From Pseudomonadota bacterium (lineage in GTDB: Bacteria > Pseudomonadota > Gammaproteobacteria > Xanthomonadales > Xanthomonadaceae): 64,000 nt of DNA. Positions 50,748-59,308 of the stretch are shown in pieces; position 1 is the first letter of the stretch, and each line of letters starts with the position of its first letter. The stretch is taken from positions 62,001 through 126,000 of the forward strand of contig JAFEBV010000005.1 of the NCBI GenBank assembly GCA_018242485.1, in the 5' to 3' direction. Below the pieces are notes generated by a model that was not told where the DNA came from, searched no databases, and was given only the letters and a program-made list of their open reading frames with translations. Made by a program: the position numbers and the translations under genes.

Positions 50748-50821
50748 GGCCCCGTAGCTCAGTTGGATAGAGCGCGCCCCTCCTAAGGGCGAGGTCACAG
50801 GTTCAACTCCTGTCGGGGTCG
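50748..50821 (+). tRNA. tRNA-Arg (anticodon CCT)
   Basis: Acceptor stem GGCCCCG pairs with CGGGGTC (one G-T), D arm AGCTCAGTTGGATAGAGC, anticodon stem CGCCC/GGGCG with loop CTCCTAA giving CCT (reads AGG), variable region AGGTCA, T arm CAGG-TTCAACT-CCTG. The discriminator G is followed by CAT, so CCA is not encoded, unlike in tRNA-Glu. A damaged copy of the 5' part precedes it. Confidence 0.95.
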
Positions 50822-50986
50822 CATGCCGGTGCGCTGCGCGGATCCATCCGCGCGCCGCTACGGGCACGACACGGCATCACACCACGGACATTGCAACCTC
50901 GAACGGACGACATCCACGGCATCGCTTCAACACAGCGATCTCATCCGCGCCGCATCGCAGCGACGCATCCACAGGCAGACCCGACC

Positions 50987-52549
50987 ATGAACGCACAACT
51001 CCACACCCACCACGCCATCCATCCCGTCCTGTCCGCGCTGGGATTGCACGCGGTCGAATCGGGCAGCTACCTCGGCCACGGCGAATGGTCGAAGACCACC
51101 GACGCCGGCGTGATCGAGCCGGTCAACCCGACCACCGGCGAGGTGATCGCCAAGGTTCACGCCTCCGCGCAGGCCGACTACGACACCCTCATCGCCCGCG
51201 CGCAGGAAGCCTTCGCGCAATGGCGCAAGACCCCGGCGCCGCGTCGCGGCGAGGCGATCCGCCTGTGCGCGCAGGCGCTGCGCCAGCACAAGGACGCGCT
51301 CGGCTCGCTGGTCGCGCTGGAGATGGGCAAGTCGAAACCTGAAGGCGATGGCGAGGTGCAGGAGATGATCGACATCGCCGACTTCGCGGTCGGCCTGTCG
51401 CGCCAGCTCTACGGCCTGTCGATGCACTCCGAACGCCCCGGCCACCGCATGTACGAGCAGTGGCATCCGATCGGCCTGGTGGGCATTATCAGCGCGTTCA
51501 ACTTCCCGGTCGCGGTGTGGGCGTGGAACAGCTTCGTCGCCGCGGTGTGCGGCGACATCTCGATCTGGAAGCCCTCGCCGAAGACCCCGCTGTCGGCGAT
51601 CGCCGCGCTGCGCATCTGCAATGCCGCGCTCAAGGAAGGCGGCTTCCACGACCTGTTCTTCTTGTTCAACGATGCCGGCAGTGAACTGGCGCAGGGTTTC
51701 GTCGATGATCGCCGCATCCCGTTGATCAGCTTCACCGGCTCCACCAGGGTGGGCCGCATGGTCGGCGAGCGCGTCGCCCGCCGCATGGGCCGCTCGCTGC
51801 TGGAACTGGGCGGCAACAACGCGATCATCCTCGACGAGACCGCCGACCTGAAACTCGCCATCCCCGCGATCGCCTTCGGCGCGGTCGGCACCGCCGGCCA
51901 GCGTTGTACCACCACGCGCCGCCTGCTCGTGCATGCATCGCGCTACGACGAGGTGCTCGGCAAGCTGATCGCCGCCTACGCGCAGGTCGAGAAGAAGATC
52001 GGCGACCCCACCGACCCGGCCAACCTGATGGGCCCGCTCAACAGCGCCGATGCCGTGCAGGCCTTCCTCACCGCCATCGACAAGGCGCGTGCCGCCGGCG
52101 GCACCATCGCCAGCGGCGGGCGCGCGCTGACCGAGCGCCGTGGCCACTTCGTGCTGCCGGCCATCGTCACCGGGTTGAAAAACTCCGACGACGTGGTGCA
52201 AACCGAGACCTTCGCGCCGATCCTGTACGTGATGAAATTCACCACGCTGGATGAAGCCATCGCCATGCAGAACGATGTGCCGCAAGGTTTGTCGTCGTCG
52301 ATCTTCACCACCAACCTGAAGGCCGCCGAGGCCTTCCTCGCCGCCAGCGGCTCGGACTGCGGCATCGCCAACGTCAACCTCGGTACCTCGGGCGCGGAGA
52401 TCGGCGGCGCCTTCGGCGGCGAGAAGGAAACCGGCGGCGGCCGCGAGTCCGGCTCGGATGCGTGGAAGGCCTACATGCGCCGGCAGACCAACACCATCAA
52501 CTACTCCGACGCGATGCCGCTGGCGCAGGGCATCAAGTTCGAGGTGTGA
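50987..52549 (+). CDS. amaB: Aldehyde dehydrogenase, ALDH7 type (L-piperidine-6-carboxylate dehydrogenase-like)
   Basis: A 520-residue NAD-dependent aldehyde dehydrogenase of the ALDH7/AmaB group, which oxidises alpha-aminoadipate semialdehyde in lysine breakdown. [10 protein letters not shown] holds the general-base Glu and [16 protein letters not shown] the catalytic Cys. The [20 protein letters not shown] and GLSSSIFT blocks and the ending [31 protein letters not shown] (in pieces) are typical. The ATG at 50987 gives the usual length. No other lysine-degradation gene is nearby, so the assignment rests on family resemblance. Confidence 0.88.
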   Translation: MNAQLHTHHAIHPVLSALGLHAVESGSYLGHGEWSKTTDAGVIEPVNPTTGEVIAKVHASAQADYDTLIARAQEAFAQWRKTPAPRRGEAIRLCAQALRQHKDALGSLVALEMGKSKPEGDGEVQEMIDIADFAVGLSRQLYGLSMHSERPGHRMYEQWHPIGLVGIISAFNFPVAVWAWNSFVAAVCGDISIWKPSPKTPLSAIAALRICNAALKEGGFHDLFFLFNDAGSELAQGFVDDRRIPLISFTGSTRVGRMVGERVARRMGRSLLELGGNNAIILDETADLKLAIPAIAFGAVGTAGQRCTTTRRLLVHASRYDEVLGKLIAAYAQVEKKIGDPTDPANLMGPLNSADAVQAFLTAIDKARAAGGTIASGGRALTERRGHFVLPAIVTGLKNSDDVVQTETFAPILYVMKFTTLDEAIAMQNDVPQGLSSSIFTTNLKAAEAFLAASGSDCGIANVNLGTSGAEIGGAFGGEKETGGGRESGSDAWKAYMRRQTNTINYSDAMPLAQGIKFEV

Positions 52550-52571
52550 TCCGATCCATGCGAGCACAGCG

Positions 52572-52868
52572 ATGAATACCCCCATCCGCCCCACTTGCAG
52601 CACGGCCACGGTGAGCCTGATCTTCGGTATCCTCACATGGTTCATGCTGCCCTTCGTCGGTGCGGTGATCGCGGTGATCGCCGGACACATGGCGCGCGCG
52701 GAAATCCGCCGCGCCAACGGCGGGCTGGAGGGCGACGGCATGGCCGTGGCCGGGCTGGTGCTGGGCTATGTGCATCTGGGACTGGCACTGCTGGCGGTGA
52801 TGGCCGTGATCTTGTTCTTCGGCGGGCTGGCGGCCTTCCTCGCCGTCGCCGCCCACCATCCGATGTAA
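52572..52868 (+). CDS. Small DUF4190-type membrane protein
   Basis: A 98-residue protein with two TM segments, about residues 12-40 ([21 protein letters not shown]) and 58-90 ([20 protein letters not shown]). Between them is [21 protein letters not shown], the hallmark of DUF4190: GHxAxxxI followed by G-x-G-x-A-x-AGLVLGY. The function is unknown. It sits 22 bases after the aldehyde dehydrogenase and may be co-transcribed. Confidence 0.8.
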   Translation: MNTPIRPTCSTATVSLIFGILTWFMLPFVGAVIAVIAGHMARAEIRRANGGLEGDGMAVAGLVLGYVHLGLALLAVMAVILFFGGLAAFLAVAAHHPM

Positions 52869-53034
52869 GCCGCGAGCGCATGCGATTCCTCGACACGGCC
52901 CCCGGCCGCGCCGTCCGTTCCGCACATCCTTCGCTCGTCTGCCTGGGCGTGGTCGGGTTGCATGGACTGCCGGCCATCGAAGCGCGGGCGCGAATCGACT
53001 ACCCTACTCGCGCCCCTGCCGGAACCCTGCGCTG

Positions 53035-54066
53035 ATGTACGGTCTCGTCCGCCCGCTGCTGTTCGCGATGGATCCGGAGGTCGCCCACGGCCTGGCGCTG
53101 CGGACGATCGAGGCAACCTATCGCAGCGGCGCGCACCACATCCTCGCGCGCAAACCGCCGCGCCTGCCCACGCGGGTGTTCTGGCGGCTGTTCGAAAACC
53201 CGTTCGGACTGGCCGCGGGCATGGACAAGAACGGTGCCCACGTCGATGCCCTGCTGTCGCTGGGCTTCGGATTCATCGAGGTCGGCACGACCACACCGCG
53301 ACCGCAGCCGGGCAATCCGAAACCACGCATGTACCGCCTGCCCGACCAGCAGGCGATCATCAACCGGCTGGGCTTCAACAACGAGGGCGTGGACGCGCTG
53401 GTGAAGAACGTCGCCCGCGCGCGCCGCAAGGGCATCGTCGGCATCAACATCGGCAAGAACGCCGACACGCCGAACGAAAACGCGGTGGACGATTATTTGT
53501 ATTGCCTCGAACGGGTCTATCCGCTGGCCGACTACGTCACGGTGAACATCTCCTCGCCCAACACCAGCGGGCTGCGCGAACTGCAGAACGACGAGCCGCT
53601 GCGCGCGCTGGTGGGCCGTTTGCGCGAGGCGCAGGAAAAACTGCGCAGCCAGCATCGCAAGGACACCCCGTTGCTGCTGAAGATCGCGCCGGATCTGGAG
53701 GACGCGCAGATCGATTCGATGGCGCGAATCCTGCTCGATGCCGGCGTGGAAGGCGTGATCGCCACCAACACCACCATCGCGCGCACCGCCATCGCCGGCC
53801 ACAAGTTCGAAAAAGAAACCGGCGGGCTGTCCGGCAAGCCGCTGTACCAGCGCTCGACGCAGGTGCTCTCGCGGCTGCGCGCACGGGTCGGCGAGAAGAT
53901 CCCGCTGATCGGCGTGGGCGGCATCCTGCGCGGTGGCGACGCGGTGGCCAAGGTCGCCGCCGGCGCGACCCTCGTGCAGTGCTACACCGGCCTGATCTAT
54001 CGCGGCCCGGATCTCATCAGCGAATGCGTCCGCGCCCTGCGCGCGCGCCGCGAAGGCTCGGTGTGA
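53035..54066 (+). CDS. pyrD: Dihydroorotate dehydrogenase (quinone)
   Basis: A class 2, membrane-associated enzyme of pyrimidine synthesis that passes electrons to quinones. The 343-residue protein has the N-terminal amphipathic helical segment ([19 protein letters not shown]), [47 protein letters not shown] (with the class 2 catalytic Ser), [10 protein letters not shown] and [19 protein letters not shown]. The stop and the murB start overlap by one base (TGATG). Confidence 0.95.
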   Translation: MYGLVRPLLFAMDPEVAHGLALRTIEATYRSGAHHILARKPPRLPTRVFWRLFENPFGLAAGMDKNGAHVDALLSLGFGFIEVGTTTPRPQPGNPKPRMYRLPDQQAIINRLGFNNEGVDALVKNVARARRKGIVGINIGKNADTPNENAVDDYLYCLERVYPLADYVTVNISSPNTSGLRELQNDEPLRALVGRLREAQEKLRSQHRKDTPLLLKIAPDLEDAQIDSMARILLDAGVEGVIATNTTIARTAIAGHKFEKETGGLSGKPLYQRSTQVLSRLRARVGEKIPLIGVGGILRGGDAVAKVAAGATLVQCYTGLIYRGPDLISECVRALRARREGSV

Positions 54067-55103
54067 TGTCCAGCCTGCGGTTGCTGGAAAACGCGCCGCT
54101 GGTATCCCGCAACACCCTGCGCGTAGCAGCCAGAGCGGAGTTGCTGGCCGAAGTGCGCGGCCGCGCGGCGCTGGACGAATTGCTCGGCTACGCCGGCGTG
54201 CGCAGCGGCCCGCTGCTGGTGCTCGGTCAAGGCAGCAACCTGCTGTTGGCGGGCGATCCGCAAGGTCTGGTGGTGCAACTGGATCTGCGTGGCATTTCCA
54301 TCCTGCACGAGGATGCCGATAGTGCATTGGTGCGCGCCGAAGCCGGCGTGGGCTGGAACGATTTCGTGCACTGGACGCTGGGGCGGCGACTGGAAGGGCT
54401 GGAAAACCTCGCGCTGATCCCCGGCCACGTCGGCGCGGCACCCGTGCAGAACATCGGCGCCTACGGGGTGGAAGTCGGCGAGTTCATCGCAACGGTGGAA
54501 GTCTTCGATCGTGCCAGCGGGCAGATGTGCAGGCTCGATCGCGCCGCGTGTGGATTTGCCTATCGCGACAGCGTGTTCAAACGCGAGCCCGAGCGCTGGA
54601 TCGTGCTCGCGGTGGAGTTCCGTCTGCCTCGCCGGCACGCGCTGCGCACCGACTACGCCGGCATCGGCGAGGAACTGTCCGCGATGGGTATCGACGCCCC
54701 GCGCGCGGCGCATGTGGCGGAGGCGGTGATCCGCCTGCGCACGCGCAAGCTCCCCGATCCGGCGCAGATCGGCAATGCCGGCAGTTTCTTCAAGAATCCG
54801 CAGGTGGAAACCGCGGCCGCTGAGGCGCTGCGCGCCGAACATCCGCAACTGCCGGTGTATCCGGCAGCCGATCCGACGCAGCGTAAATTATCGGCAGCAT
54901 GGATGATCCAGACCTGCGGCTGGAAGGGCCACCGCGATGGCGACGCCGGCATTTCCGAACGGCATGCGCTGGTGCTGGTCAACCACGGCCACGCCACCGG
55001 CGCGCAACTGCTCGACCTCGCACGGCGCGTGGCAGCCTCGGTGTACCAACGCTTCGGCGTGGCGATCGAACCCGAGCCACGCATCATCGGCGCGACGTGG
55101 TAG
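54066..55103 (+). CDS. murB: UDP-N-acetylenolpyruvoylglucosamine reductase
   Basis: Reduces UDP-GlcNAc-enolpyruvate to UDP-MurNAc in peptidoglycan synthesis, using FAD and NADPH. The 345-residue type I MurB has LVLGQGSNLLLAGDPQG, IPGHVGAAPVQNIGAYGVEVG, CGFAYRDSVFK, and NAGSFFKNP with the catalytic Ser; the final EPRIIG fits. The start is fixed by the TGATG overlap with pyrD. Confidence 0.95.
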   Translation: MSSLRLLENAPLVSRNTLRVAARAELLAEVRGRAALDELLGYAGVRSGPLLVLGQGSNLLLAGDPQGLVVQLDLRGISILHEDADSALVRAEAGVGWNDFVHWTLGRRLEGLENLALIPGHVGAAPVQNIGAYGVEVGEFIATVEVFDRASGQMCRLDRAACGFAYRDSVFKREPERWIVLAVEFRLPRRHALRTDYAGIGEELSAMGIDAPRAAHVAEAVIRLRTRKLPDPAQIGNAGSFFKNPQVETAAAEALRAEHPQLPVYPAADPTQRKLSAAWMIQTCGWKGHRDGDAGISERHALVLVNHGHATGAQLLDLARRVAASVYQRFGVAIEPEPRIIGATW

Positions 55104-55133
55104 CGCGCAGGCTCTGCCGTCGTCAACGCCGCG

Positions 55134-56057
55134 ATGAACGCCGCCCTCACCCAACCCGCATCCAACCGCTTCCTGCATGCGGCCGCGTTGATGCTGGCGA
55201 GCACGCTGTGCTTCGGCGCGATGGCGCTGACCATCAAGGTCGCCGCGCGCTGGCTGTCGCCGTTCGAGATCGCGTTCTTCCGCAACGCCTTCGGCCTGTT
55301 GATCCTGCTGCCGATCCTGCATGCCGGCGGCGCTTCCATGCGCACGCGGCAACTGCCGCGCTACCTGCTGCGCAGCGCGATCGGCGTGGGCTCGATGCTC
55401 AGCGGCTACTGGGCCATCGCGCACCTGCCGCTGGCGCAGGCGATCTCGCTGTCCTACTCCACCCCGCTGTTCGTCACCATCATGGCAGTGATCTGGCTCG
55501 GCGAGCGCGTGCGCGCGCGGCGCTGGAGCGCGGTGCTGGTGGGCTTCATCGGCGTGCTGGTGATCGTGCGCCCCGGCACCAGCGGTTTCAGCACCGGCTC
55601 GCTGGTGGCCTTGCTCGCGGCCGTGCTCAGCGCGGTGGTGGCGATCCAGATCAAGCAGCTTTCGCGGATCGACGCGCCCGACACCATCGTTTTCTACACC
55701 TACCTGTTCTGGGTGCCGATGTCGCTGGGCGCGGCGCTGCTGGTATGGCGCTGGCCGCCCACGCAGGCATGGATCTGGCTGATCGCCACGGGAATCTTCG
55801 GCACCGTCGCGCAACTGCTGTGGACGCGCGCGCTGAGGATGGGCGATGTGTCGGCGTTGCAGCCGATCAGTTTCATGCAGTTGCCGATGGTCACCCTCGC
55901 CGGCTGGCTGTGGTTCGACGAGCACATCGACCACTGGACCTTCCTCGGCGCGGCGGTCGTGTTCGCCGCCACCTTCTACATCGCCCACCGCGAGGCGCAA
56001 CTGGTGCGAGCGCAGGCAACCTGCGCGCCGGTCGAAGCGGCCAAGCCGGGGGAGTGA
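55134..56057 (+). CDS. EamA-family (DMT superfamily) transporter
   Basis: A 307-residue inner membrane protein with ten TM segments in two EamA repeats (ASTLCFGAMALTIKVAARWL and SALVALLAAVLSAVVAIQIK-type starts). FLRNAFGLL and GYWAIAHLPLAQAISLSYSTPLFV are typical of the RhaT/YdcZ-like permeases for small metabolites. The substrate is unknown. It is 30 bases after murB and possibly co-transcribed. Confidence 0.85.
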   Translation: MNAALTQPASNRFLHAAALMLASTLCFGAMALTIKVAARWLSPFEIAFFRNAFGLLILLPILHAGGASMRTRQLPRYLLRSAIGVGSMLSGYWAIAHLPLAQAISLSYSTPLFVTIMAVIWLGERVRARRWSAVLVGFIGVLVIVRPGTSGFSTGSLVALLAAVLSAVVAIQIKQLSRIDAPDTIVFYTYLFWVPMSLGAALLVWRWPPTQAWIWLIATGIFGTVAQLLWTRALRMGDVSALQPISFMQLPMVTLAGWLWFDEHIDHWTFLGAAVVFAATFYIAHREAQLVRAQATCAPVEAAKPGE

Positions 56058-56138
56058 GGCACGCGCACACGTTGCGCCGACGCCCGCCGATCGGGCGATA
56101 CCTGATTCCAATTCCACCTCGAAGGTGAAATGAATCCT

Positions 56139-56262
56139 GTCATTCCGGGGCCAGCGCCGGTTTCATCGGCGCTGGAACCCGGAATCCAGCGTCCTTTGTG
56201 GCGATGACAGGAACTGGATTCCGGGTTCTGTCCGCTCACCGCGCGGACAGCCCCGGAATGAC
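56139..56262. repeat. Nested inverted repeat (large hairpin) downstream of the EamA gene
   Basis: Outer arms GTCATTCCGGGG (56139-56150) and CCCCGGAATGAC (56251-56262) are perfect; inner arms GAACCCGGAATCCAG (56175-56189) and CTGGATTCCGGGTTC (56214-56228) are perfect over 15 bases. The two can form a single 124-base structured stem. The motif resembles dispersed repeats of many proteobacteria. It lies between the convergent EamA gene and ispG. Confidence 0.75.
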
Positions 56263-56299
56263 GACGTTGCTGGAATACGCCGTTATTGAACCGGGAATA

Positions 56300-57526
56300 T
56301 CAGCCGTACTTACGCGCCACGTACTCGTCGATAATCGCCACGAACTCGTGCGCGATGTGCTCCCCGCGCAGGGTCATCGCTTTCTGCCCGTCGATGAACA
56401 CCGGCGCGCTCGGCGCCTCGCCGGTGCCCGGCAGCGAGATGCCGATGTTCGCGTGGCGCGATTCGCCCGGACCGTTGACCACGCAGCCCATCACCGCCAG
56501 GGTGAGGTTCTCCGCGCCGGGGTGGCTGATCTTCCACTCGGGCATCTTCGCGCGCACGTGCTCCTGCACGGTCTTGGCCAGTTGCTGAAAAAACTCCGAG
56601 GTGGTGCGCCCGCAGCCCGGGCAGGCGGTGACCAGCGGCGTGAACGCACGCAGGCCCATCGTCTGCAGCAGTTCCTGCGCGACGATCACCTCCTGCGTGC
56701 GCGAAGCGCCCGGCTCGGGGGTGAGCGAGATGCGGATGGTGTCGCCGATGCCTTCCTGCAACAGCACCGACAGCGCGGCGGTCGAGGCGACGATGCCCTT
56801 GCTGCCCATGCCGGCTTCGGTCAGGCCCAGATGCAGCGCGTAGTCGCTGCGCGCGGCCAGATCGCGGTACACCGCGATCAGCTCCTGCACGCCGGACACC
56901 TTGCACGAGAGCACGATGCGCTCGCGCGGCAAACCGATCTCCACCGCGCGTTGCGCCGAATCCAGCGCCGAGCGGATCAGCGCCTCGCGCATCACCCGCG
57001 GCGCATCCCACGGCTGCGCGCGCGCATGGTTTTCGTCCATCAACTGCGCCGCCAGCGCCTGATCGAGCGAGCCCCAGTTCACCCCGATTCGCACCGGTTT
57101 GTCGTACTGCAAGGCCAGCTCGATCAAGGTCGCGAACTGGACGTCGCGCTTGCGCCCGAAACCGACGTTGCCGGGATTGATGCGGTACTTCGCCAGCGCC
57201 TGCGCGGCCGCCGGTTCCTTCGTCAACAACTGGTGGCCGTTGTAATGGAAGTCGCCGATCAACGGCACCTCCACGTTCATGCGATCCAGTTTCTCGCGGA
57301 TCCGTGGCACCGCCGCCGCCGCCTCGGGCGTGTTGACGGTGATCCGCACCAGTTCCGAACCGGCGCGCCACAGTTCGGCCACCTGTTTCGTCGTCGCCGC
57401 CACGTCGGCGGTGTCGGTGTTGGTCATCGACTGCACGACGACGGGCGCAGCGCCGCCCATCGTCACCTTGCCCACACGCACCGCCCGCGCGGGCCTGCGC
57501 GCACGCGGGCCGATCGCCTGTTCCAT
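56300..57526 (-). CDS. ispG: 4-hydroxy-3-methylbut-2-en-1-yl diphosphate synthase
   Basis: An iron-sulfur enzyme of the non-mevalonate isoprenoid pathway. The 408-residue protein has [14 protein letters not shown] start ([21 protein letters not shown]), [33 protein letters not shown] and the cluster region [12 protein letters not shown] with a third Cys in [11 protein letters not shown]. The ATG at 57526 has GAGGTG six bases upstream; an adjacent GTG at 57535 is less likely. Confidence 0.94.
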   Translation of the reverse strand: MEQAIGPRARRPARAVRVGKVTMGGAAPVVVQSMTNTDTADVAATTKQVAELWRAGSELVRITVNTPEAAAAVPRIREKLDRMNVEVPLIGDFHYNGHQLLTKEPAAAQALAKYRINPGNVGFGRKRDVQFATLIELALQYDKPVRIGVNWGSLDQALAAQLMDENHARAQPWDAPRVMREALIRSALDSAQRAVEIGLPRERIVLSCKVSGVQELIAVYRDLAARSDYALHLGLTEAGMGSKGIVASTAALSVLLQEGIGDTIRISLTPEPGASRTQEVIVAQELLQTMGLRAFTPLVTACPGCGRTTSEFFQQLAKTVQEHVRAKMPEWKISHPGAENLTLAVMGCVVNGPGESRHANIGISLPGTGEAPSAPVFIDGQKAMTLRGEHIAHEFVAIIDEYVARKYG

Positions 57527-57747
57527 CCGCAACACCTCGAATCCGATCAGACCATTGTAAGCGAGCGCGCCGACCTTGGCGGCTCAACACACTCCCGGTT
57601 GCGGCAGGAGTGCGCTGGGGTCGCCACGATTCAGGCGGTAGTCGAAACCATCCCGTGAACGTTTGGCCGCGAGGGCGATCATCAAGATCGCGCGAGGGCT
57701 TGATGAAACCCAAGTGTGCGATTGAAGCGGATCGTTGCCTTGGCCCC

Positions 57748-58473
57748 TTATCCGGATTGGCTGCCATCGCCTTGACGTTCTGCATCCATCTCGCAGACGC
57801 GATCGAAGATGACGGTCGCAAGATGCGCACATGCCGCCTTGACCGTATGCCAGTCGTGCCAGCGTGTATCCAGATGCTTGTACTCGCCCAGTTCGGTTGC
57901 TTCCAGATCGTAGGGCATCGCGTTGGCGAGCTGCGCCTGCAACTGCTGCAACGGCGATTGATCGTTGTCCTGCCGATAGAGCCGGTCGAATGCATGCAGC
58001 GCGCGGGCCAGGCTCGCATCGCCCATGCGATCGGCCAGCGCCACGAAGTCCAGATAATCGCGGGTGGCGTTGCGCCTGAGGATCAACACCCCCTTGATGC
58101 GCAGGATCTCGGCTGCGGTCGGAACGGTGATCGGCGAACCGCGGCAATCCACCACTTCCGTTTCCAGCGGCTCGTCGCGGATCAGTTGGCGAACTCCGGT
58201 TTCGATGCCGTCCAGACTGCCGAGAATCTGCACCGGACGCTGGACTCGGGCCGTTTTCCAGCCGGCAACCGACTCCAATTCGGCCAACACGTCGTCGAAG
58301 CGCTGACGCAGATCGGTCAACACATGATCCGCGTCATGGGAGTAGCGATGCCCGGCATGGATCGCCGACGCGGTACCGCCGACCAGCACCGCGTCCGGCA
58401 GGATGTGTTGCAATCGCGCTGCCGAGGACAGGACGCGTTCCCAGTCAGGCTGCGGCGCGGTGCGCTTGCGCAT
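57748..58473 (-). CDS. AbiEii-like nucleotidyltransferase
   Basis: A 241-residue protein of the AbiEii/nucleotidyltransferase-like group. The early motif VLVGGTASAIHAGHRYSHDADHVL is the G-G-T-A plus R-x-S-x-D-x-D pattern of these minimal nucleotidyltransferases, and EILRIKGVLILRRNATRDYLDFVALADR with the DYLD and KG elements fits as well. AbiEii members are toxins or abortive-infection effectors; a full AbiEi partner is not seen. It overlaps the preceding small gene by 29 bases. Role as a toxin is inferred from family and pairing. Confidence 0.72.
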   Translation of the reverse strand: MRKRTAPQPDWERVLSSAARLQHILPDAVLVGGTASAIHAGHRYSHDADHVLTDLRQRFDDVLAELESVAGWKTARVQRPVQILGSLDGIETGVRQLIRDEPLETEVVDCRGSPITVPTAAEILRIKGVLILRRNATRDYLDFVALADRMGDASLARALHAFDRLYRQDNDQSPLQQLQAQLANAMPYDLEATELGEYKHLDTRWHDWHTVKAACAHLATVIFDRVCEMDAERQGDGSQSG

Positions 58474-58672
58474 AGTGCATCCAGAAGTGGTGACGTTGCG
58501 CGTAAGGATCGGCGGTGTAAGGGCGGCAAACGCGCTCCACCTTGTCCAGCACGGCACGGTCGGTCAGGACGGCCCGGCGCAGTTCCACCCAGTCGCGCCA
58601 AAGGCCGCGCGCGATCATGTCGTCGATCGCGGCGAGCGTGTAGCGTTGATGGTTGAGGTGTCGATGCAGCAT
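58445..58672 (-). CDS. Small helical protein paired with the AbiEii-like gene
   Basis: A 75-residue protein (MLHRHLNHQRYTLAAIDDMI at the start) with a predicted helical layout, rich in Arg, His, Asp and Ala, ending HYAQAHRAAA. No family was recognised. Its 3' end overlaps the AbiEii-like gene by 29 bases in another frame, which suggests coupled translation. By position it could be the antitoxin or an accessory to the nucleotidyltransferase. Confidence 0.55.
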   Translation of the reverse strand: MLHRHLNHQRYTLAAIDDMIARGLWRDWVELRRAVLTDRAVLDKVERVCRPYTADPYAQRHHFWMHYAQAHRAAA

Positions 58673-58867
58673 CGGACAGGGCCTTGAGAGAACCCGCGAA
58701 CTCTATCGCTGGCCGTGCGCCCACGCCAGCTTCGTTGTAGGCCAATGCTCTCAATTGCCCCTGTCCCGTCGGGAGAGGGGTTGAGGCAAGCCCAAGTTCC
58801 GCAGCTAATCACGCAAGTGTTTGATTCGACAGCATGACGGCAGTCGAACAATGACACAACGAGGGCT

Positions 58868-59283
58868 TCAGGCGGGTGCCTTGACGGTCAGGGCCTCGAA
58901 CCGTTGGAGTCGCTGCGGGTGATCTTGCCGGTGCCGGTCAGGTGCTGTTTGCCGAGGGTGACGCGGTATTGCTGGATGCGCCGAAGCGACTCCAGCGCGA
59001 TCTTCGGGCTGTGGGGGGTTAACTGCCTCTGTCCCCTGAGACTGCGGTCTTTGAGACCGCAGTCTTCGGGCTGTGGGAGTTAACTGCCTCCGTCCCCTGA
59101 GCCCGGATGCGACAGAACAATTCCTGCGCGGTCTTTGGTCTTTGGACTGAGGGAGTTAACTGCCTCCGTCCACTGAGACCGGATGCGACAGAACAATTCC
59201 TGCGCGGTCTTTGGACTGAGGGAGTTAACTGCCTCCGTCCACTGAGACCCCTGAGACCGCAGACCGCTGAGACCGCAGCCCCT
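58868..59283 (-). pseudogene. Decayed transposase 3' end (IS1634-like) with tandem repeats
   Basis: On the minus strand, 58888-59016 reads HSPKIALESLRRIQQYRVTL and then GKQHLTGTGKI before a stop; the continuation LQRFEALTVKAPA is found in the neighbouring frame (stop at 58868-58870), as if after a frameshift. This recalls the C-terminus of IS1634/IS4-type transposases, by memory only. Upstream, repeated SPKTAQELFCRIRS-like and TEAVNSLSPK-like peptides would come from the tandem DNA repeats. The gap 58,673-59,308 holds no other gene; the first 190 bases of it hold nothing clear. Confidence 0.4.
59018..59246. repeat. Tandem 69-base repeats downstream of the RHS gene
   Basis: The core GTTAACTGCCTC(C/T)GTCC(C/A)CTGAG occurs four times, at 59018, 59079, 59155 and 59224. 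The last two copies are 69 bases apart and the previous interval is 76 bases because of a seven-base TCTTTGG duplication; between copies lies CGGATGCGACAGAACAATTC and GCGCGGTCTTTGG. A perfect 11-base palindrome GACTGCGGTCT/AGACCGCAGTC (loop TTG) lies at 59040-59064. The spacers are not unique, so this is not a CRISPR array. Confidence 0.8.
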
Positions 59284-59308
59284 TCCTTTTTGTTGCCTGT
59301 TAATATCA

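Noticed and set aside
52880..53035. 51-residue frame before pyrD (starts [18 protein letters not shown])
   Set aside because: It overlaps the pyrD start (TGATG), but has no ribosome binding site or family resemblance, and the composition is what chance frames give in this DNA.
59018..59246. CRISPR array
   Set aside because: The repeats are regularly spaced, but the spacers are copies of each other and not unique; no cas gene is near.
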